Source: Bradysia coprophila (lineage: Eukaryota > Arthropoda > Insecta > Diptera > Sciaridae). Taken from it: DNA of 64,000 bases. The notes under the pieces were generated by a model, which was not told the DNA's origin, did no database searches, and saw only the letters and a program-made list of their open reading frames with translations. The stretch spans positions 12,850,062 through 12,914,061 of the forward strand of contig NC_050738.1 of the NCBI RefSeq assembly GCF_014529535.1, read 5' to 3'. Below, one piece after another: positions 34,101 to 46,259 of this stretch. Both the position numbers and the translations under genes were made by a program. Numbering within the stretch: position 1 is the stretch's first letter; every line of letters begins with the position of its first letter.

Positions 34101-37100
34101 TATTTTTTGAATGGATGGCAGAAAAGCCCACTTATTATTCTGGTTCGAATCAAAACGAAAAAGTAGTGAAAAATTGCAACCTGAACCCACAAAACTGAGT
34201 TTTCGCTTCACCCACACTAAACGTGCAAACCGAAAAACGAAAATTTATTTTCTTAAGCTCACTTGTTATCGTTGACACTGAACTGCTCGATGCAATGCTA
34301 GGACACTGTCGATGTTTCCATGGTATATGTCCCTGCTGTTTGACACTTACATGATGATCACATCCAATGCCCATTAACGGCGGCAAATCCATATCTCCAT
34401 CGATATTTTGAAATTGAATGTACGGTGAATGACCATTACCATAATGATGGTAATTGAATGGGGGATAATGAAAATTGGTTAATGAGTTTGTGAAATATCG
34501 ACCATTCATCATCAAATTATTGGTCGACTTGTGAAATGGTTTTAAATTGCAGGTGCTCGAATGAAATTTATTGTTCGAATCATATTTGCCGGTATCATTG
34601 CGATATGATTTGATTGGTCCGATGGTATTGTATTTGCCAGGGATATGGTGCAAAGTGTCATAGTTTGGCATGTACTGGTTCGGTTCGTGATGGTAGAAAA
34701 ACAAGGACTCTTCATCTTTGTCAGCTATGATGGGCTTATTGTTCATGCAATTATATCCATCGTTCTGGTCGAATTTATTCTTGTTTTCTACCGTCATTTT
34801 CGCGGATGATAATTTATTTTTGTGATTGTTTGAAATGACATTGTCAGCGGTGCTGGTGGTAGTGGCGGTGGTGGTGCTGTTGATGGTATTATTTTTCTGA
34901 TGAATTGGATTTGCCTCATGAATGCAAATGTTTGCACAATTTTTTAAAATTGTCGATTTGCTTTGTGTCTGTTTGGTGGAACTTTGACGTGAAAGTGATG
35001 GCTTACAATTTGGCGGAGTTGGTGGCGGCGGTATGTCGACATCAATGTAGGTGTCAATCTGTTAAACATTAATTTAGACAGATCATGTTGGAAATTGATG
35101 TATGGTAAAAATGTGTAAAATGTCGTTTATTTACCTCCATGCCATCATTATCGTATTTGGACGAATAATCGAGCGTACGAATGCTATAAGAGGAGCCGCG
35201 CAGATTATCTTTAGAATTTTTCTGTAAGAAAAAATTACGAAAAATGTTCAACTCCTTTTCTATCGCACAATCAATTAAGGTTATTGAGGCTATGACAATT
35301 AAGAAAATGTTATCTCTTGTTGAATGAAAAACAATCCCTTAGCCATATTATTACCAGCCCCATAACAGATAATAAAATAAACTTTGAATTTTTCTTTCAG
35401 TTTTCCCTTTTTTTCCGATGCTCGATGGTATAATGCACGCTATATTCGGCTATATTATATACACATCTGAGTCTAAATACACCCTTTCATGGTATAGCCT
35501 TAACGATATATTCGAACTCAGCCTGGCATTCAACCTCGTATAATATTTTCTCTTTACATCGTCCGTACGTCCCTTTCAACTATTTGTGGTAACGTAGAAT
35601 TTGTTTGTTTTTATGAGTAATTTCTGTGGTTTTTCCTTTTATTTTTAGTGGTGACGAGACTTTGGGCAACAAAATAACATTAGACTTTTCCGTATTAAAC
35701 GGAATATTCTCTCGTCCACTCAATAATAGTTGTGTGTTTATGACTTGTATCTCCTTATCTCACTGGTATCTCTTTTTGATGGATTACACAGAGACTCTTA
35801 GTGTGTACACTTAAGCTACACTATCTACTTATGTGGAAAATGACGATGATGTGTGTGTAAATCCATTCTTCTCCGAGAAAACTCTGAACAAATTTGTCAT
35901 TCATATTTTGAGATGCCATAAATCAATTTATGCAAAAGTGGCATACAACCAATGAAGTTATGAACAAACTGTGCGGTTTTATTAAAAGTTTTACAATGAC
36001 ATGGTGTCGAGGTTTTGCCGATCAATCATGAAATGGTAATAAAATTGAGCCAATTTGTAGAATCCTATTCATTAAATGTAATGGATTTCTTTTGAGAGAA
36101 AAAACAATTTTTGGTATAAAAAACCTCGATCTTTTATCTTCCTTCGAAATTTGATTCTGTTGAAGCATGTTAAACGGGGAACTTGAAGCGAAAGTGACAT
36201 AGGACATCGTCCAAACTCCAACAAAATCATAAAAAATGAACAGCTGGTCGAATAAATTCCCTCTATGATTTCCATCAACAAATGTATACCAATATCTACC
36301 AACAATTCACAGGTTGTCTATCTAGATATTGATCTAGATACACGTGTATACTCTTCTGAAAATTCGTTTCCAACAAACTCAGCCGTCTGTGTAGACAGTT
36401 GGTCCTTCGTCAGTCCATTCTTTTTGAAAAATTTATATTTTTAAAAACATCATAACTTAAAGTGCACATGAATTTTAATTTTTCCTGTTTCCGATACTCA
36501 CAAACGAAATTCTGTTTGATGTGGAAATCGGGATCCGGAAACATATAATTTAATTTTGAAATACCATCACCGAATGGAATATTCGGTTATTTGCAAGTTT
36601 TATGTTTCGGAGTAAAATGAAAATACGGAAAACTAACCGTTGACCATATTTCGGTCGATGCTCCAGGTATGCGTTAAGTAGATAAAAGAAAAAAAGATTT
36701 CGAACTTGGATAATTTCTTTACGGAAAAAGTGAAACTTTTTATTCAAGTTATATCCAACGTAACAGAATTATTCAATAGAACACTTTGATGAGATAACTT
36801 AGTTCAAACAGAGTTTATGCAAAATACGCTTGTGAAATACGGAAGTAGCAAATTTTGATATAGAAAAAAATAATAATATTTTGACCAAGAGCCTGCGTGC
36901 ATGTCCAGCTACACATAAAACGTGTGCCATATTATGACACGACCTACGACAAAAATTTTTGTTTTTGAGTGGGTCAAATTTCCAAGTGTTTTCTTAAAAC
37001 AACTTACTTTTCAAAGAATCAAATTGAGGTCAAAATGAAGGTATCACAGACTCAGAGAACACAGGTATTATCGTCTATCATAGAGCAGCGGATAGAGATT

Positions 37101-39113
37101 GGGCCCTAACGAAGGTTAGCTCTAATGGACAGCCGTTAGATATCATAGGAAATGAAAATTGATACCTAATCGAAGGTAATACAGCCAAATGAAGAATGAA
37201 TGCAATTGAAGAATAAAATTTTTGATGAAACATCTGGCTTGGCATTCAAGTCAAATTTTCAAATTGTCACGCACTGCGGACCTTTCAACAAAAAAATTTC
37301 TTTGAATTGCATTTTTCTTTTGGCTTGGAATTTGACACCAATTTAGATTTTCTGTGAAGACGATGTGTGAAGGTTGAGATATATGCGCTAGGGCTACCCT
37401 CGTTAAGATTCTAGCGCTCAAAAACGAGTGTCCCAGAACAACTGTTTTTTCGCATTGTAAAATCCAGAACCCGTAAACAGACGATAAATAACTGCCAATT
37501 AGAAAATGAAATTAAAAATTGAAACGGCTTACGTGTCGGACAAGGCAAATTTGCGAAGTTATCAATTTGTTTTTACCTATGAGTAATTATACCTAGAGAG
37601 GAAATGTGTAAATGTGGTCCCAGCATGAGTTTGTATAACATACACATCTAATTTTACACCAATACATGTATGCGTTGACGCTTTTGATATTGGGACCACA
37701 TATTTTACGTAATTTTGTTCGAAATTTCCTCTCTAGGTATAATTACTCTCAGGGTTTTAAACCGATACGACGCCAATCTGACTGAGTGTTATACACTCGT
37801 TAGTACCTTCATGGCACAAAAAAAATAAATAAATAAACTGGTTTCGAACACTTAACCGACTTAACCTTACGAAGGACTGCTACGTGCACAGGCTCTCAGT
37901 TTAATTGAAAAGAAAATTCTTCTGAAAAATATCATAAAATATGTTTAAACGAACAAAGCAGAGATTGCGAGAAATTTAAAGTCGGAGAGAAATGAACTCA
38001 AAGGGGATTAAAACTGACGGTTCTCAAGCATTTTCCGGTGTTGCCGCAAAAAAAAATTAAACTCCCAGATGCAATCTGAAGAAGTTGCATTCGAGGAAAA
38101 AAAACTACTTCAAATTCAAACGAAAATCTGGAAATGTTCATTGGATATTATTATTTGGTTGTGTTTGTTTAATTTACAGCTTTTCCGAATAAAATATTCA
38201 ATGGTTTACGTTTCTTTCAGGCTATTTTGCATTTTTAGCTCGTTTTCGTTTCTTTTTCTATCGCCGCAGGGACCACACCACATTACAATCGTATAATCCT
38301 CATTCGGATTTACAGAAATAAGAAAAAGATTTGTATGAAAAATACCCCTAATAGTATAAGACGGCTGATGTGCGAACGAATCGATAGCAAATCGTTCAGC
38401 CATAATAAACATCGATTAGCAAAACAATACCACACTCAAATTCATATTATAACCTCAAGTCAAGTCAAATAAAATATTCAAAAAGCAATTACCGAATTTT
38501 TCGTGTGATTGCATCGTAGACGCTCCCGCTCCAGTCTCAACAGGATTTGAGCATTCTGTTCGCAGGTATACGTATGAACTTTATTCTTTCTATCTAAGCT
38601 GTATTGATAAAGTGGTCTCGAGGGATTTATATCGATCTGGAATACATACAGAACAAAAAAAAATTATATAAAGAAAAGAATCTTCTTTTGGTACCAGCGA
38701 AGCTCATATAATTTCGATGAATTATTTCTGCTTCGATGTTTAACATAATCGCCCATTATTTATGGCGTACAACATTCCTTGTGGGATGTTTTTGGCGGTA
38801 TTATGCACGCAACGGAAAAATGTTCTTTACAAATTTCCACTTCACCAGAAATCGTTATTTCCATTTAATTACAAAAAAAATATATGTAAAATAGACTCAC
38901 CTCAGTTTCTGCATTGCAGCTACACAGCGATTGATTACTCTTCAATAGGCTACCTCTTAACGAACCATAATTGGAATGTGACTTTACCAATTGATCGTCA
39001 CCGCGATGCTGATTGCGTAAACTTCCCACATGATAAAAATTGTTATTCGCTGCCGAATCTGAATAATGGCTTCGCGAATCGAACGCTGCCTCGAAACACG
39101 TTTGTGATGGCAT
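31118..39113 (-). CDS. Membrane dipeptidase (renal dipeptidase family), type II membrane form
   Basis: Zinc enzyme of family M19, hydrolysing dipeptides (and cystinyl-type or leukotriene substrates in mammals) at the cell surface. Coding exons, minus strand: 39113-38901, 38636-38493, 35221-35135, 35058-34263, 33284-33186, 33120-32994, 32933-32837, 32774-32642, 32574-32354, 32294-32033, 31959-31884, 31813-31792, 31324-31118; 827 aa. Zinc ligands are His470 and Asp472 ([10 protein letters not shown]), Glu583 (GVEGGHS), His656 ([10 protein letters not shown]) and His677 (IFSHSSAY). The 73- and 21-residue spacings equal those of human DPEP1, as does the Asp of GYDG (748). About 414 low-complexity, His/Asn/Ser-rich residues precede one hydrophobic segment (about 421-443, [19 protein letters not shown]). 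So it is predicted type II anchored, not signal-peptide plus GPI as in mammals. The start chosen is Met 39113, after an upstream in-frame stop. First two exons are less certain than the catalytic part; a 3.3-kb intron allows alternative promoters. Confidence 0.9.
31792..31813 (-). other. 22-nt microexon of the dipeptidase gene
   Basis: Bounded by TTTCATAG and GTAAGT on the minus strand. It supplies one base completing Phe752 and then the codons TPKGLED. Without it the neighbouring exons are out of phase (donor phase 2, next acceptor phase 0), and the conserved family segment corresponding to xPxGLED before VSxYP would be absent. Confidence 0.93.
33395..33560 (+). repeat. Dispersed repeat family, copy 5 (in dipeptidase intron)
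   Basis: ACATCTGTTATCAACAATAA, CGACAACAATAAGCG, GTCGTCTTTTATTTAGCAAA and AATTGAAGTAAAAGATTTAG in the family order. It lies in the 978-bp intron between the N-terminal and transmembrane exons, antisense to the gene. Confidence 0.6.
35222..38492 (-). other. Large intron of the dipeptidase gene
   Basis: 3.27 kb with no coding exon recognised. It carries the MITE at 37581-37748. The remainder is AT-rich without visible features. Confidence 0.6.
37581..37748. mobile_element. hAT-like MITE, family GAGTAATTATACCTAGAGAG (copy 1)
   Basis: The left end GAGTAATTATACCTAGAGAG continues GAAAT. The right end is the inverse, followed by a second inverted pair TGTGGTCCCA / TGGGACCACA. Flanking 8-mers GTTTTTAC and GGTTTTAA, a few bases out, match at 6 of 8. 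A longer copy with a perfect duplication is at 45759-46036. Confidence 0.7.
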
Positions 39114-40812
39114 CTCGGATTTTTTTTTTATATTTTGAACATTTATAACGTGTGATGGAATTGAATCGTTTTTCGGTGATTGACGGTGATGGTGTATGAT
39201 TGCCGAACAGCCAACCGGAAATTTAACAAACGATTCCACAAGATATAATATCGGTAATGAAGCGTAATTTTAGATGTTCCTCATGCACGATACAAATATT
39301 AGATGGATGTCAGAATGCTGTGGAGGAAGACATTAAAATATAAGTGCTAAGACATGACATGACTTTAAATGATTTTATTGAGTTAAAACTCTTTTTTTAT
39401 GTGTAGTTTGGTTGGTGAACGAAATACATTATCGTTTGCTTATAAAATCGCATATGTTATCAGCACGCACGACGATGATGTGTCGTTGAGAGAAAAGTTA
39501 ATAAATTTTAAATGAGCTTTAGACAAAGACAAAACTTTTTATTGTAGATCTGACACAACTTGTTCTACCTACTTGTTGTTAAATCATCTTTTTTCCGTCT
39601 TTGTTGAACGTTGAAATTATATTTCGCAACAAAATTTTATCGCTGATTTAACCTACTTAATTTTATAACACAATTTATCATCGGATGTGAAGCTTTGTCA
39701 TTATTATATCGTAATAAAGGCGAATGATACAACCAGATAGATGGATGGGGCAGGTGGAGAAAGAGAGGTAGATGTGGTGCAATTATTCATATGCAATCAA
39801 CATAAATGGGTTAGTAATGATAGCAGCACCGCATGTTCTATTTAAAACTTTATTTCTATTTCCAAGTTATTTTCTTTTTGACATAATTATTATTGCACGT
39901 ACGCCGCAATTATGTCATTATCATTTATTTATCACACAATAAAATCTCTGAAGCTTTATTTTAAAAGCGTCCTGGGGCATAATAATAAAGTCACTCAAAT
40001 ATCACAGCATAGAATTGGACATTTTATTAATATATAAATACATTAAGCCACCCTCGAGTATATTTTTTTTTCGCGCATTTCCAGTATACAATATAGCATG
40101 TCGATATAGACGGAGTAAACAAAACTGCGGGTAAAGGTGGTATTGTTTAGATAACGTAGTGAAATAATGAGATAAAGCACGCGGAAAGAAATTAGTGACT
40201 TAATCTTACTCGAACAGAAGGCTTTAATTGGCTCAAGCATATATTTTTGAGTTATTGAGTTAGGTAGAACGCTAAAAAAGTTTGTAGAATTTTAGCAGTG
40301 ACGCTCATTGAAATTAAAAATCCTTTGAGATCAACGGAAATATTATCAGAGTCGCAAGAAAACGACAGCATTTAAACATTATTACACGCAGTTGAAATAT
40401 GACAGTTTAACGATCTAATCGATTCAAAATTTGTACCTGGAATGATTATTTGGGGGTTGAGTTTTTACCTTTTGTCATCTTTACTCAGATTTTGTTTTTG
40501 CGAACTTCAGATACAAGCGTCTACAGCCGTCTCTCGTGTACTTTTGCAGCACTCTCAGATTGCTAAGTAAGGCTATTCATATGTTACGACAACATATGAA
40601 TAATAAAAATGTTCTATAATGTCCTCTTTTAAAGTATGTATCTTATATGTAGTAAAGTAAGAGATTAATGAAAAAGTAATGTTTCGACGATAACACAGGT
40701 GATACATGCTTATCCTTTTCGTATGTAATAAGTCAATAATTCTGATAAAATTCTTAAACACTCCTAAAATTCTAACAAAAACCAAGGAAATTCTTAAAAA
40801 TATGCCCCGATT
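39114..40812. other. Upstream region of the dipeptidase gene
   Basis: Presumptive 5' untranslated and promoter DNA. No further exon or element recognised. Confidence 0.4.
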
Positions 40813-40980
40813 ATCGAGCTCGAGGGGTGACGCACTTCCATTTAATCCATTAAACAAAAAAAAATTGTTTTAGCGAAATATTTCGACTATCCACCTAAAA
40901 AATTTGCACGATTTTCAGGGCGTTTAAGTACTCGTGAGTTATAGAAAACAATTTTTTTGTTAAAAATGGTATTTTTATTT

Positions 40981-41745
40981 AATTCCCTTGACTGGAAGTC
41001 AGGGTCTTATGCCGGAAAATACCCTATAATGTCTGTCCCGAAGGTTGTATGAAATGTTATGAAAAACGGAATTGTTTGTCCCAATATTTTGTTTGTAATT
41101 TTGCTCAACCAATTACAATTTTTTTTTTATCGACACAGAATTGAATTCCTGAGGTTAAGTTCGAAGATGGGCTATGTGGGATTAAGGATCTGGAAGTTAT
41201 TCCAGAAAAACAGTATTTTCCACAGTTGGAAATTCAATCAATCGAAAAAGATTACTTTGATAAAATTTGATTTTGTCGGTTAGTTATATTCAGCTATCAC
41301 GGTGATAGTTGGTTACAGTCAGGTGAAAGTCAGCTATCACGGTGATAGTTGGCTTTAGTCAGGGATAGTCAGGTGAAAGTCAACTATCACGCATGATAGT
41401 CAGCTATCAAGGGCAAAAGTAGCAGATTTCACAACATGCCATAATATATTTATAAAATTTTATGAAAAATCAATTTCTGAATCGTTATTCAAATGTATGG
41501 AATGACACTAAAAAAAAGCAAACAGAAAACTTTAAAACTCCCGTGAGTGTGAGAGCGGAGCGAAGTGATTTATGATTCATTTTTGATTATCTGGCCGTAC
41601 AGAAAAAGTACTTCACCAAAGAATTTGTACTCAAGCGAAGGTTTTTGTGATGTTTCGAAAGTTTAAAAACGGAAAATAAAATGAAATTGATTAAAAATGT
41701 ATTGAAAAAATTGTCAGTCAAGGGACCTGACCCGCCCAAAAGGCT
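40981..41745. mobile_element. Nested element with CCCTTGACTG ends
   Basis: It starts with TTCCCTTGACTGGAAGTCAG and ends with CAGTCAAGGGACCTGACCCG then CCCAAAAGGCTGGGCCTAG. It interrupts copy B of the ATTAAATGG element. Its right end resembles the element at 55060-55283, and its left end resembles 55470-55500. It contains the minisatellite at 41290-41415. Confidence 0.6.
41290..41415. repeat. Minisatellite of palindromic units
   Basis: Three to four imperfect copies of AGTCAGCTATCACGGTGATA then GTTGG. Each carries the dyad CTATCACGGTGATAG. Confidence 0.8.
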
Positions 41746-41958
41746 GGGCCTAGTCTATTAAAAACTACTAAAAGTGGAATTTTACGCTTTTTAACGTTGT
41801 ACAATGAGTTGTAGTACGTGGATCGATCAAAATCATGCCTTTTTAAGACTTTTAAAGTATTTGATAAAGTGAGTTTTTTCCTATTTAATCCAATTTTTAT
41901 TCCATTTAATCCATTTAATACCATTAAATCCAGAAGTGTGTCACCCCCCGTTCGAGCT

Positions 41959-44900
41959 CGATGGTGTGAAGAAGATGCTTAGTGGTACCGAATCTCTTAC
42001 ATACTTTAGGACAATGAATTTAACAGCTTTACCTGAGTGCAAAAAAAACAATTTCGTTGGGTTTGTCCAGCCAGAGATATTTAGGATTCGGATGTATGCA
42101 AAATGACTAATGGATGGCTTAACAGTCGTGACTATATCTACAATCTAATAATGGACCAGAAAATTGTTATTCCCAATTGACTAAATAGTTCCATTTAACA
42201 GTCAATTAAAACGTTCAAATTTTGAATATATCTGTCTTGTGTGTACATAATATGAAATGAATGCAAACAAACCCAATTTTGATTGATTAATATTTCGAGG
42301 TAATAATCGAAAATAATAAGTTTGCTTCGTGAAATGTTTGCTGTGTGGCAACATTTTCAATTTGTTGTTATTTTCAGAGCTTTTATTTATGTATAATATT
42401 AATGAGCCTAGCAATTTGCGAACGAGAATCTAATTGTATGTCATGCACACACATAAAACACAATTTATAATTGATTCAAAAATAAATATTCAGGTGGTTG
42501 CTCCGTATATAAAATAAATTTCATAGGTTTACTGCTTGCAGGCTTCTTAAAATGAAATTATTGTTTCTTAGCTCGGCTCTTTGATATATACATGTGGAGG
42601 ATAAAATGAATTAAACATTAATTCCTCTTCAAGTTAAATACTTTACAACAATTTTTGAACTTACAACCAGCAATGGATGCAAGCATAAGAACAAATTTAC
42701 GTTATATTATGTTTCGAATATTTTGTAATTAAAAATGTTTCGTATGCAGCGAAATTTTCATTATTATTTTCGCATACAAAGGGAAATGGTAATAATAAAA
42801 CTTTTGGCCATTACACTGAAACTATTTAATGCGATGATGATTAAAGTCGTTATACAACTTAATTGATTACAAAAGTGAATAAGTAATTAAATGAAAATGT
42901 TATATGGGGTCCAGTTCGTGGTAGTCGTTGCTCTTTTTTTATTTGAACATATCTGATGCAAAGAGTAGAAGCGATGAATAAATATTAGAGTGTTGGTATA
43001 ATTCCATAAACTTCTCCTTTTAGCATCCACTTTTACACTGCAATGTTTGGGTTATAGTTTGGATTTAATTAGTAATGAGTGAGTCTCTGTTAATTAATTT
43101 AAAATTTAGTTTTCGAAATTTTGATATTGAGTGAGCAGTTTTAAATGGAACATAGTTGAATGTGGGATGTGCGGATCGAGCAGACTTGGTTTCATTAATA
43201 AATCAAATTTTGATTAAAAAAAACCCCAAACTTAAATTAAATAAATCGAATGGAAATTCAATTGATTCGCATATAAATTCATTAAAATAAAATTATATTT
43301 ATAGCTCCAGCCCATGTCACACACCGAATTGAATTTAATTATTTTTTATTACACATTAATATGTCATGCATGGAAAAACATAAATGGATAAATAATCCTG
43401 CACAGAGCTCGACTGTGTGACAAACATAATAACATTATATTATAATTACGATATGACATGTTTATTTTCGAGTACTTTCTAATTTTTTATCATATAAATA
43501 CAATACATCATATTGTCCCCGCTGTAACCTCGCCATCAACTTATAAGCATACAATCCCTGAAAATATGCTGTGATATAGGTGTTTTGTGGAGTGTGGCAT
43601 AATGGTGAATATATATTTTTCTACACGAAGTGGATGGTAGAAAATTTCGCCATAAATATAGTGCCTAAAAATGTGATGTTCTGTGCTGACATTAATACCT
43701 TTTTCTCGAGAATATATCAAAAAAAAAATCGTGAAGCAAAGCTTATAAAATGGTATGTAGAAACTTTTCCCACCGTGGATGGATGGAATATATTCTTCCT
43801 ACATAATGTTGTGATGATATTCTTTCCATTTTGTATTTTTATACCTTAGCAGCTTTATTTTTCTCGTCTTGTTTTGTATTCGTCTATTTTGTCTATATTT
43901 AGGACATTTTTTCCTTTTTTTCGGGAGGAACAGTGTACGAAAATACCCTTCTATATCACAAAGTCCGGAAAATTTATTTATTTTTAAATAAAATTTCATT
44001 TTTGAGCCGAAAGCATAAGCATAAAAACATAGAAATTCAATTTCTATTTTTGTCAAAAAATATATTTTTAGCAAAAACCATAATCCTGTGAATCTATTTT
44101 CATTTTCCAATCCCTCGTATTGTCTATGTCGTGGATACCGTAGTTGGTAGCAAAATAATATGCACTCAGTAATAGCATTGTCTATTTTTTCGAACATATT
44201 TTTAAAGCATAAATTGATGAATTTTATATATCCAATCATGATAGCGTATTACATGTATATTGTACATTATATGCAGTAACGGTATATCGACAAGTTTATA
44301 ATGCGGTTTCGTTATCCTAAAATATCCTCAATATTTCAGACAGCCAATAATTTATAGATTCCTCATGCTACACTGACTGGGATGTGGGAAACTATATTTT
44401 ATTTTTAAATTTATTTTTTTGGTTGCATTTCGTTCCATTCACATTTAAAGATCGATCTATTTTCGGGGGATTGAAGGATTTATATTTTATATTTTCAATT
44501 TAAAAATCCAAAATAAGTTTGTTCAATTCAATTAAGGTCACAAAATTTTGTATTTATTTTTATTTTTTGTCAAACATTGTGGCCTGGCTTTGCTAGCTAA
44601 ATGGAAACTAAAATGATTTGTTAAGTTTGCGAATTGTGATGAAAAATAAATATATTTCATCGAACAATGGAGTTATTTGTGGGAATAGGTTTTATATTTT
44701 CGGATGCTGACTGTTTTCATTAGTTATACGGTTAGACGATTCTGTATGTGAATAGGTTAATTGATACATACAGAACTGGATCAAAGAAATTAGAAACATG
44801 AAAACAAATTAACATTAAAACAATTGTCACTGAGTATAAAAAATATTAAATGGTTGCAGGTATTTTTGGAATATTATTCTACATCAAATAGAGTTGCCTA

Positions 44901-45282
44901 AATATTTGCATCATTCAAAGAACCGAATTATTTTTTTAAACAATGCAAACAATTTACATGGTTTTGATTCAAATTTTTTGGGTACTGTAACTGTGTTCTC
45001 AGAAAGTTTTCGTGCATTGAAGTATGTAAAATGGAAAGATTGTGTTGGATTTTTAGAACACATTTTTCTGAAAACACGGTACATAGAGTCGCTGAAACCC
45101 TCATATCCTTCAAAAAGTATGAGTAATTTTTGTATTTTATAATTAGGATAACTCATCGGTAGCCATTGAAGTAGCAAACATCAGAAGAGTAGAGTGGTTG
45201 TTTAGTCTTCAAAAGAAAATTTGGTAAAAACTTTTGTTACAGATGTTTAAAGAAAATGATTCAGGATCAGTTAAAAAATTGT
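41959..45282. other. Intergenic, no gene seen
   Basis: Very AT-rich. Opposed open frames near 43580-44239 and 44894-45177 lack domains and read as random AT-rich sequence. No repeats of note. Confidence 0.45.
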
Positions 45283-45290
45283 CATATAAC

Positions 45291-45442
45291 CGCGTGTGGA
45301 AATTCACGCTATCCGCGGTATCCTGGATACCGGGAAGTTTTCAGAAAAATTCTTTAGATACCGGGAAATCGAAAAAATCGGGAAAAATATGTGGCGAAAA
45401 ATCAAATTTACGATTTTAGATACCGGGAAATTTCCACACGCG
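45291..45442. mobile_element. hAT-like MITE with GATACCGGGAA repeats
   Basis: The ends are CGCGTGTGGAAATT and the inverse of AATTTCCACACGCG. They are flanked by a perfect 8-bp duplication CATATAAC (45283-45290 and 45443-45450). The interior carries three copies of GATACCGGGAA. 152 bp, no coding capacity. Confidence 0.85.
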
Positions 45443-45462
45443 CATATAACACTAGGAAAGAC

Positions 45463-45618
45463 GCAGTGGACTGAGTACGCTGCCTTGGTGTACTCGAAGT
45501 AGCACGAAGAAAGTCTCCGAAGTTCCAGCTGTGTATCTAATCTTAGTGGTTACATCTTTGTACATGTCTATTATGATTTGAACGTATTGCGCTGGCACTC
45601 CATGGCTACGTAGTGCGG
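45463..45618 (-). pseudogene. Fragment of a non-LTR retrotransposon reverse transcriptase
   Basis: On the minus strand the frame reads ALRSHGVPAQYVQIIIDMYK, then TTKIRYTAGTSETF, then RVHQGSVLSPL. This is the family block of non-LTR reverse transcriptases around the G-VHQGS-LSP motif, with the Gly before VHQG replaced by Arg. Only about 52 codons remain. The catalytic YxDD region and everything else are absent, so it is a dead fragment. The clade cannot be fixed from this. Confidence 0.75.
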
Positions 45619-45758
45619 TTAAAAAATTGATATTATGGTGAACAGTGTGAGAGAAAATATAACGAAAGATTTTGGGCATATGACACACCTCAAAAATAGA
45701 GAATTTTCATTGTTGCACAAAGGAATATGTGAATGACCGAAGATGAAATGAGTGAAAA

Positions 45759-46036
45759 CCTTAGAGTAATTATTTATATCTAGAGAAGAAATTTCGAACA
45801 AAATTACGTAAAATATGTGGTCCCGACATGAAATACGAAATGTTTATTGCTATGTGTGTTTGCCCTCTTAATTAAGAGGGCAAATTGAACCATCAAAAGC
45901 GAAAAAGCGTTAACGCATACTTGTATTGGTGTAAAAGTATACGAAATGTGTATGTTATACAAACTGATGTTGGGACCACATTTCGTCGTACGTCGTACAA
46001 ATTTCCTCTCTAGATATAATTACAAATTACTCTAAG
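45759..46036. mobile_element. hAT-like MITE, family GAGTAATTATACCTAGAGAG (copy 2)
   Basis: The ends are CTTAGAGTAATTA and its inverse, flanked by a perfect 8-bp duplication GTGAAAAC overlapping the outermost bases. It shares AAATTTCGAACAAAATTACG, AAATATGTGGTCCC, TTAACGCATACTTGTATTGG-like and GTGTATGTTATACAAACT blocks with the copy at 37581. Extra internal DNA includes the perfect palindrome GCCCTCTTAATTAAGAGGGC (from about 45871). Confidence 0.85.
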
Positions 46037-46069
46037 GTGAAAACAACATAGTAAAGTCATAGTAACGTC

Positions 46070-46200
46070 ATCTGTTATCGACAACAACGACAAGCAATAA
46101 ATGGTTAACTCCTGCTGATGTCGTCTTATATGACAAAATGTATGCTAAAACTAATGAAGTACAAGAATTTGCACCAAAATCCATTTGAAACATATCGATC
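46070..46200 (+). repeat. Dispersed repeat family, copy 6
   Basis: GTCATCTGTTATCGACAACA, ACGACAAGCAATAAA, GTCGTCTTATATGACAAAAT and AATGAAGTACAAGAATTTGC in family order. Confidence 0.6.
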
Positions 46201-46220
46201 AAAAGAGCAACCAAACTCGA

Positions 46221-46259
46221 ACGGCAGAGTAAAATAAAAAATAACTTTACTCTGTCGTG
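46221..46259. mobile_element. 39-bp hAT-like mini-element, family CACGGCAGAGTAAA (copy 2)
   Basis: It consists almost only of the two inverted ends, ACGGCAGAGTAAA and TTTACTCTGTCGTG, with an AT-rich spacer. Flanking 8-mers AAACTCGA (46213-46220) and AAACTTGA (46260-46267) match at 7 of 8. The ends match the 201-bp element at 6426. Confidence 0.7.

Larger units (their letters stand above)
40821..41950. mobile_element. hAT-like MITE with ATTAAATGG minisatellite (copy B), carrying a nested element
   Basis: The ends CGAGGGGTGACGCACTTCCA and the inverse of AGAAGTGTGTCACCCCCCG match the element at 55800-56308. Flanks ATCGAGCT (40813-40820) and TTCGAGCT (41951-41958) agree at 7 of 8. Internal blocks shared with the 55.8-kb copy in the opposite orientation include TTTAAGTACTCGTGAG, GAGTTGTAGTACGTGG and TCCTATTTAATCCA. 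The extra length comes from unrelated DNA at about 40981-41745 splitting the shared sequence. Confidence 0.8.

Noticed and set aside
43580..44239. Overlapping opposed frames of 89 and 146 codons
   Set aside because: No domain, AT-driven composition, and no splice or start support.
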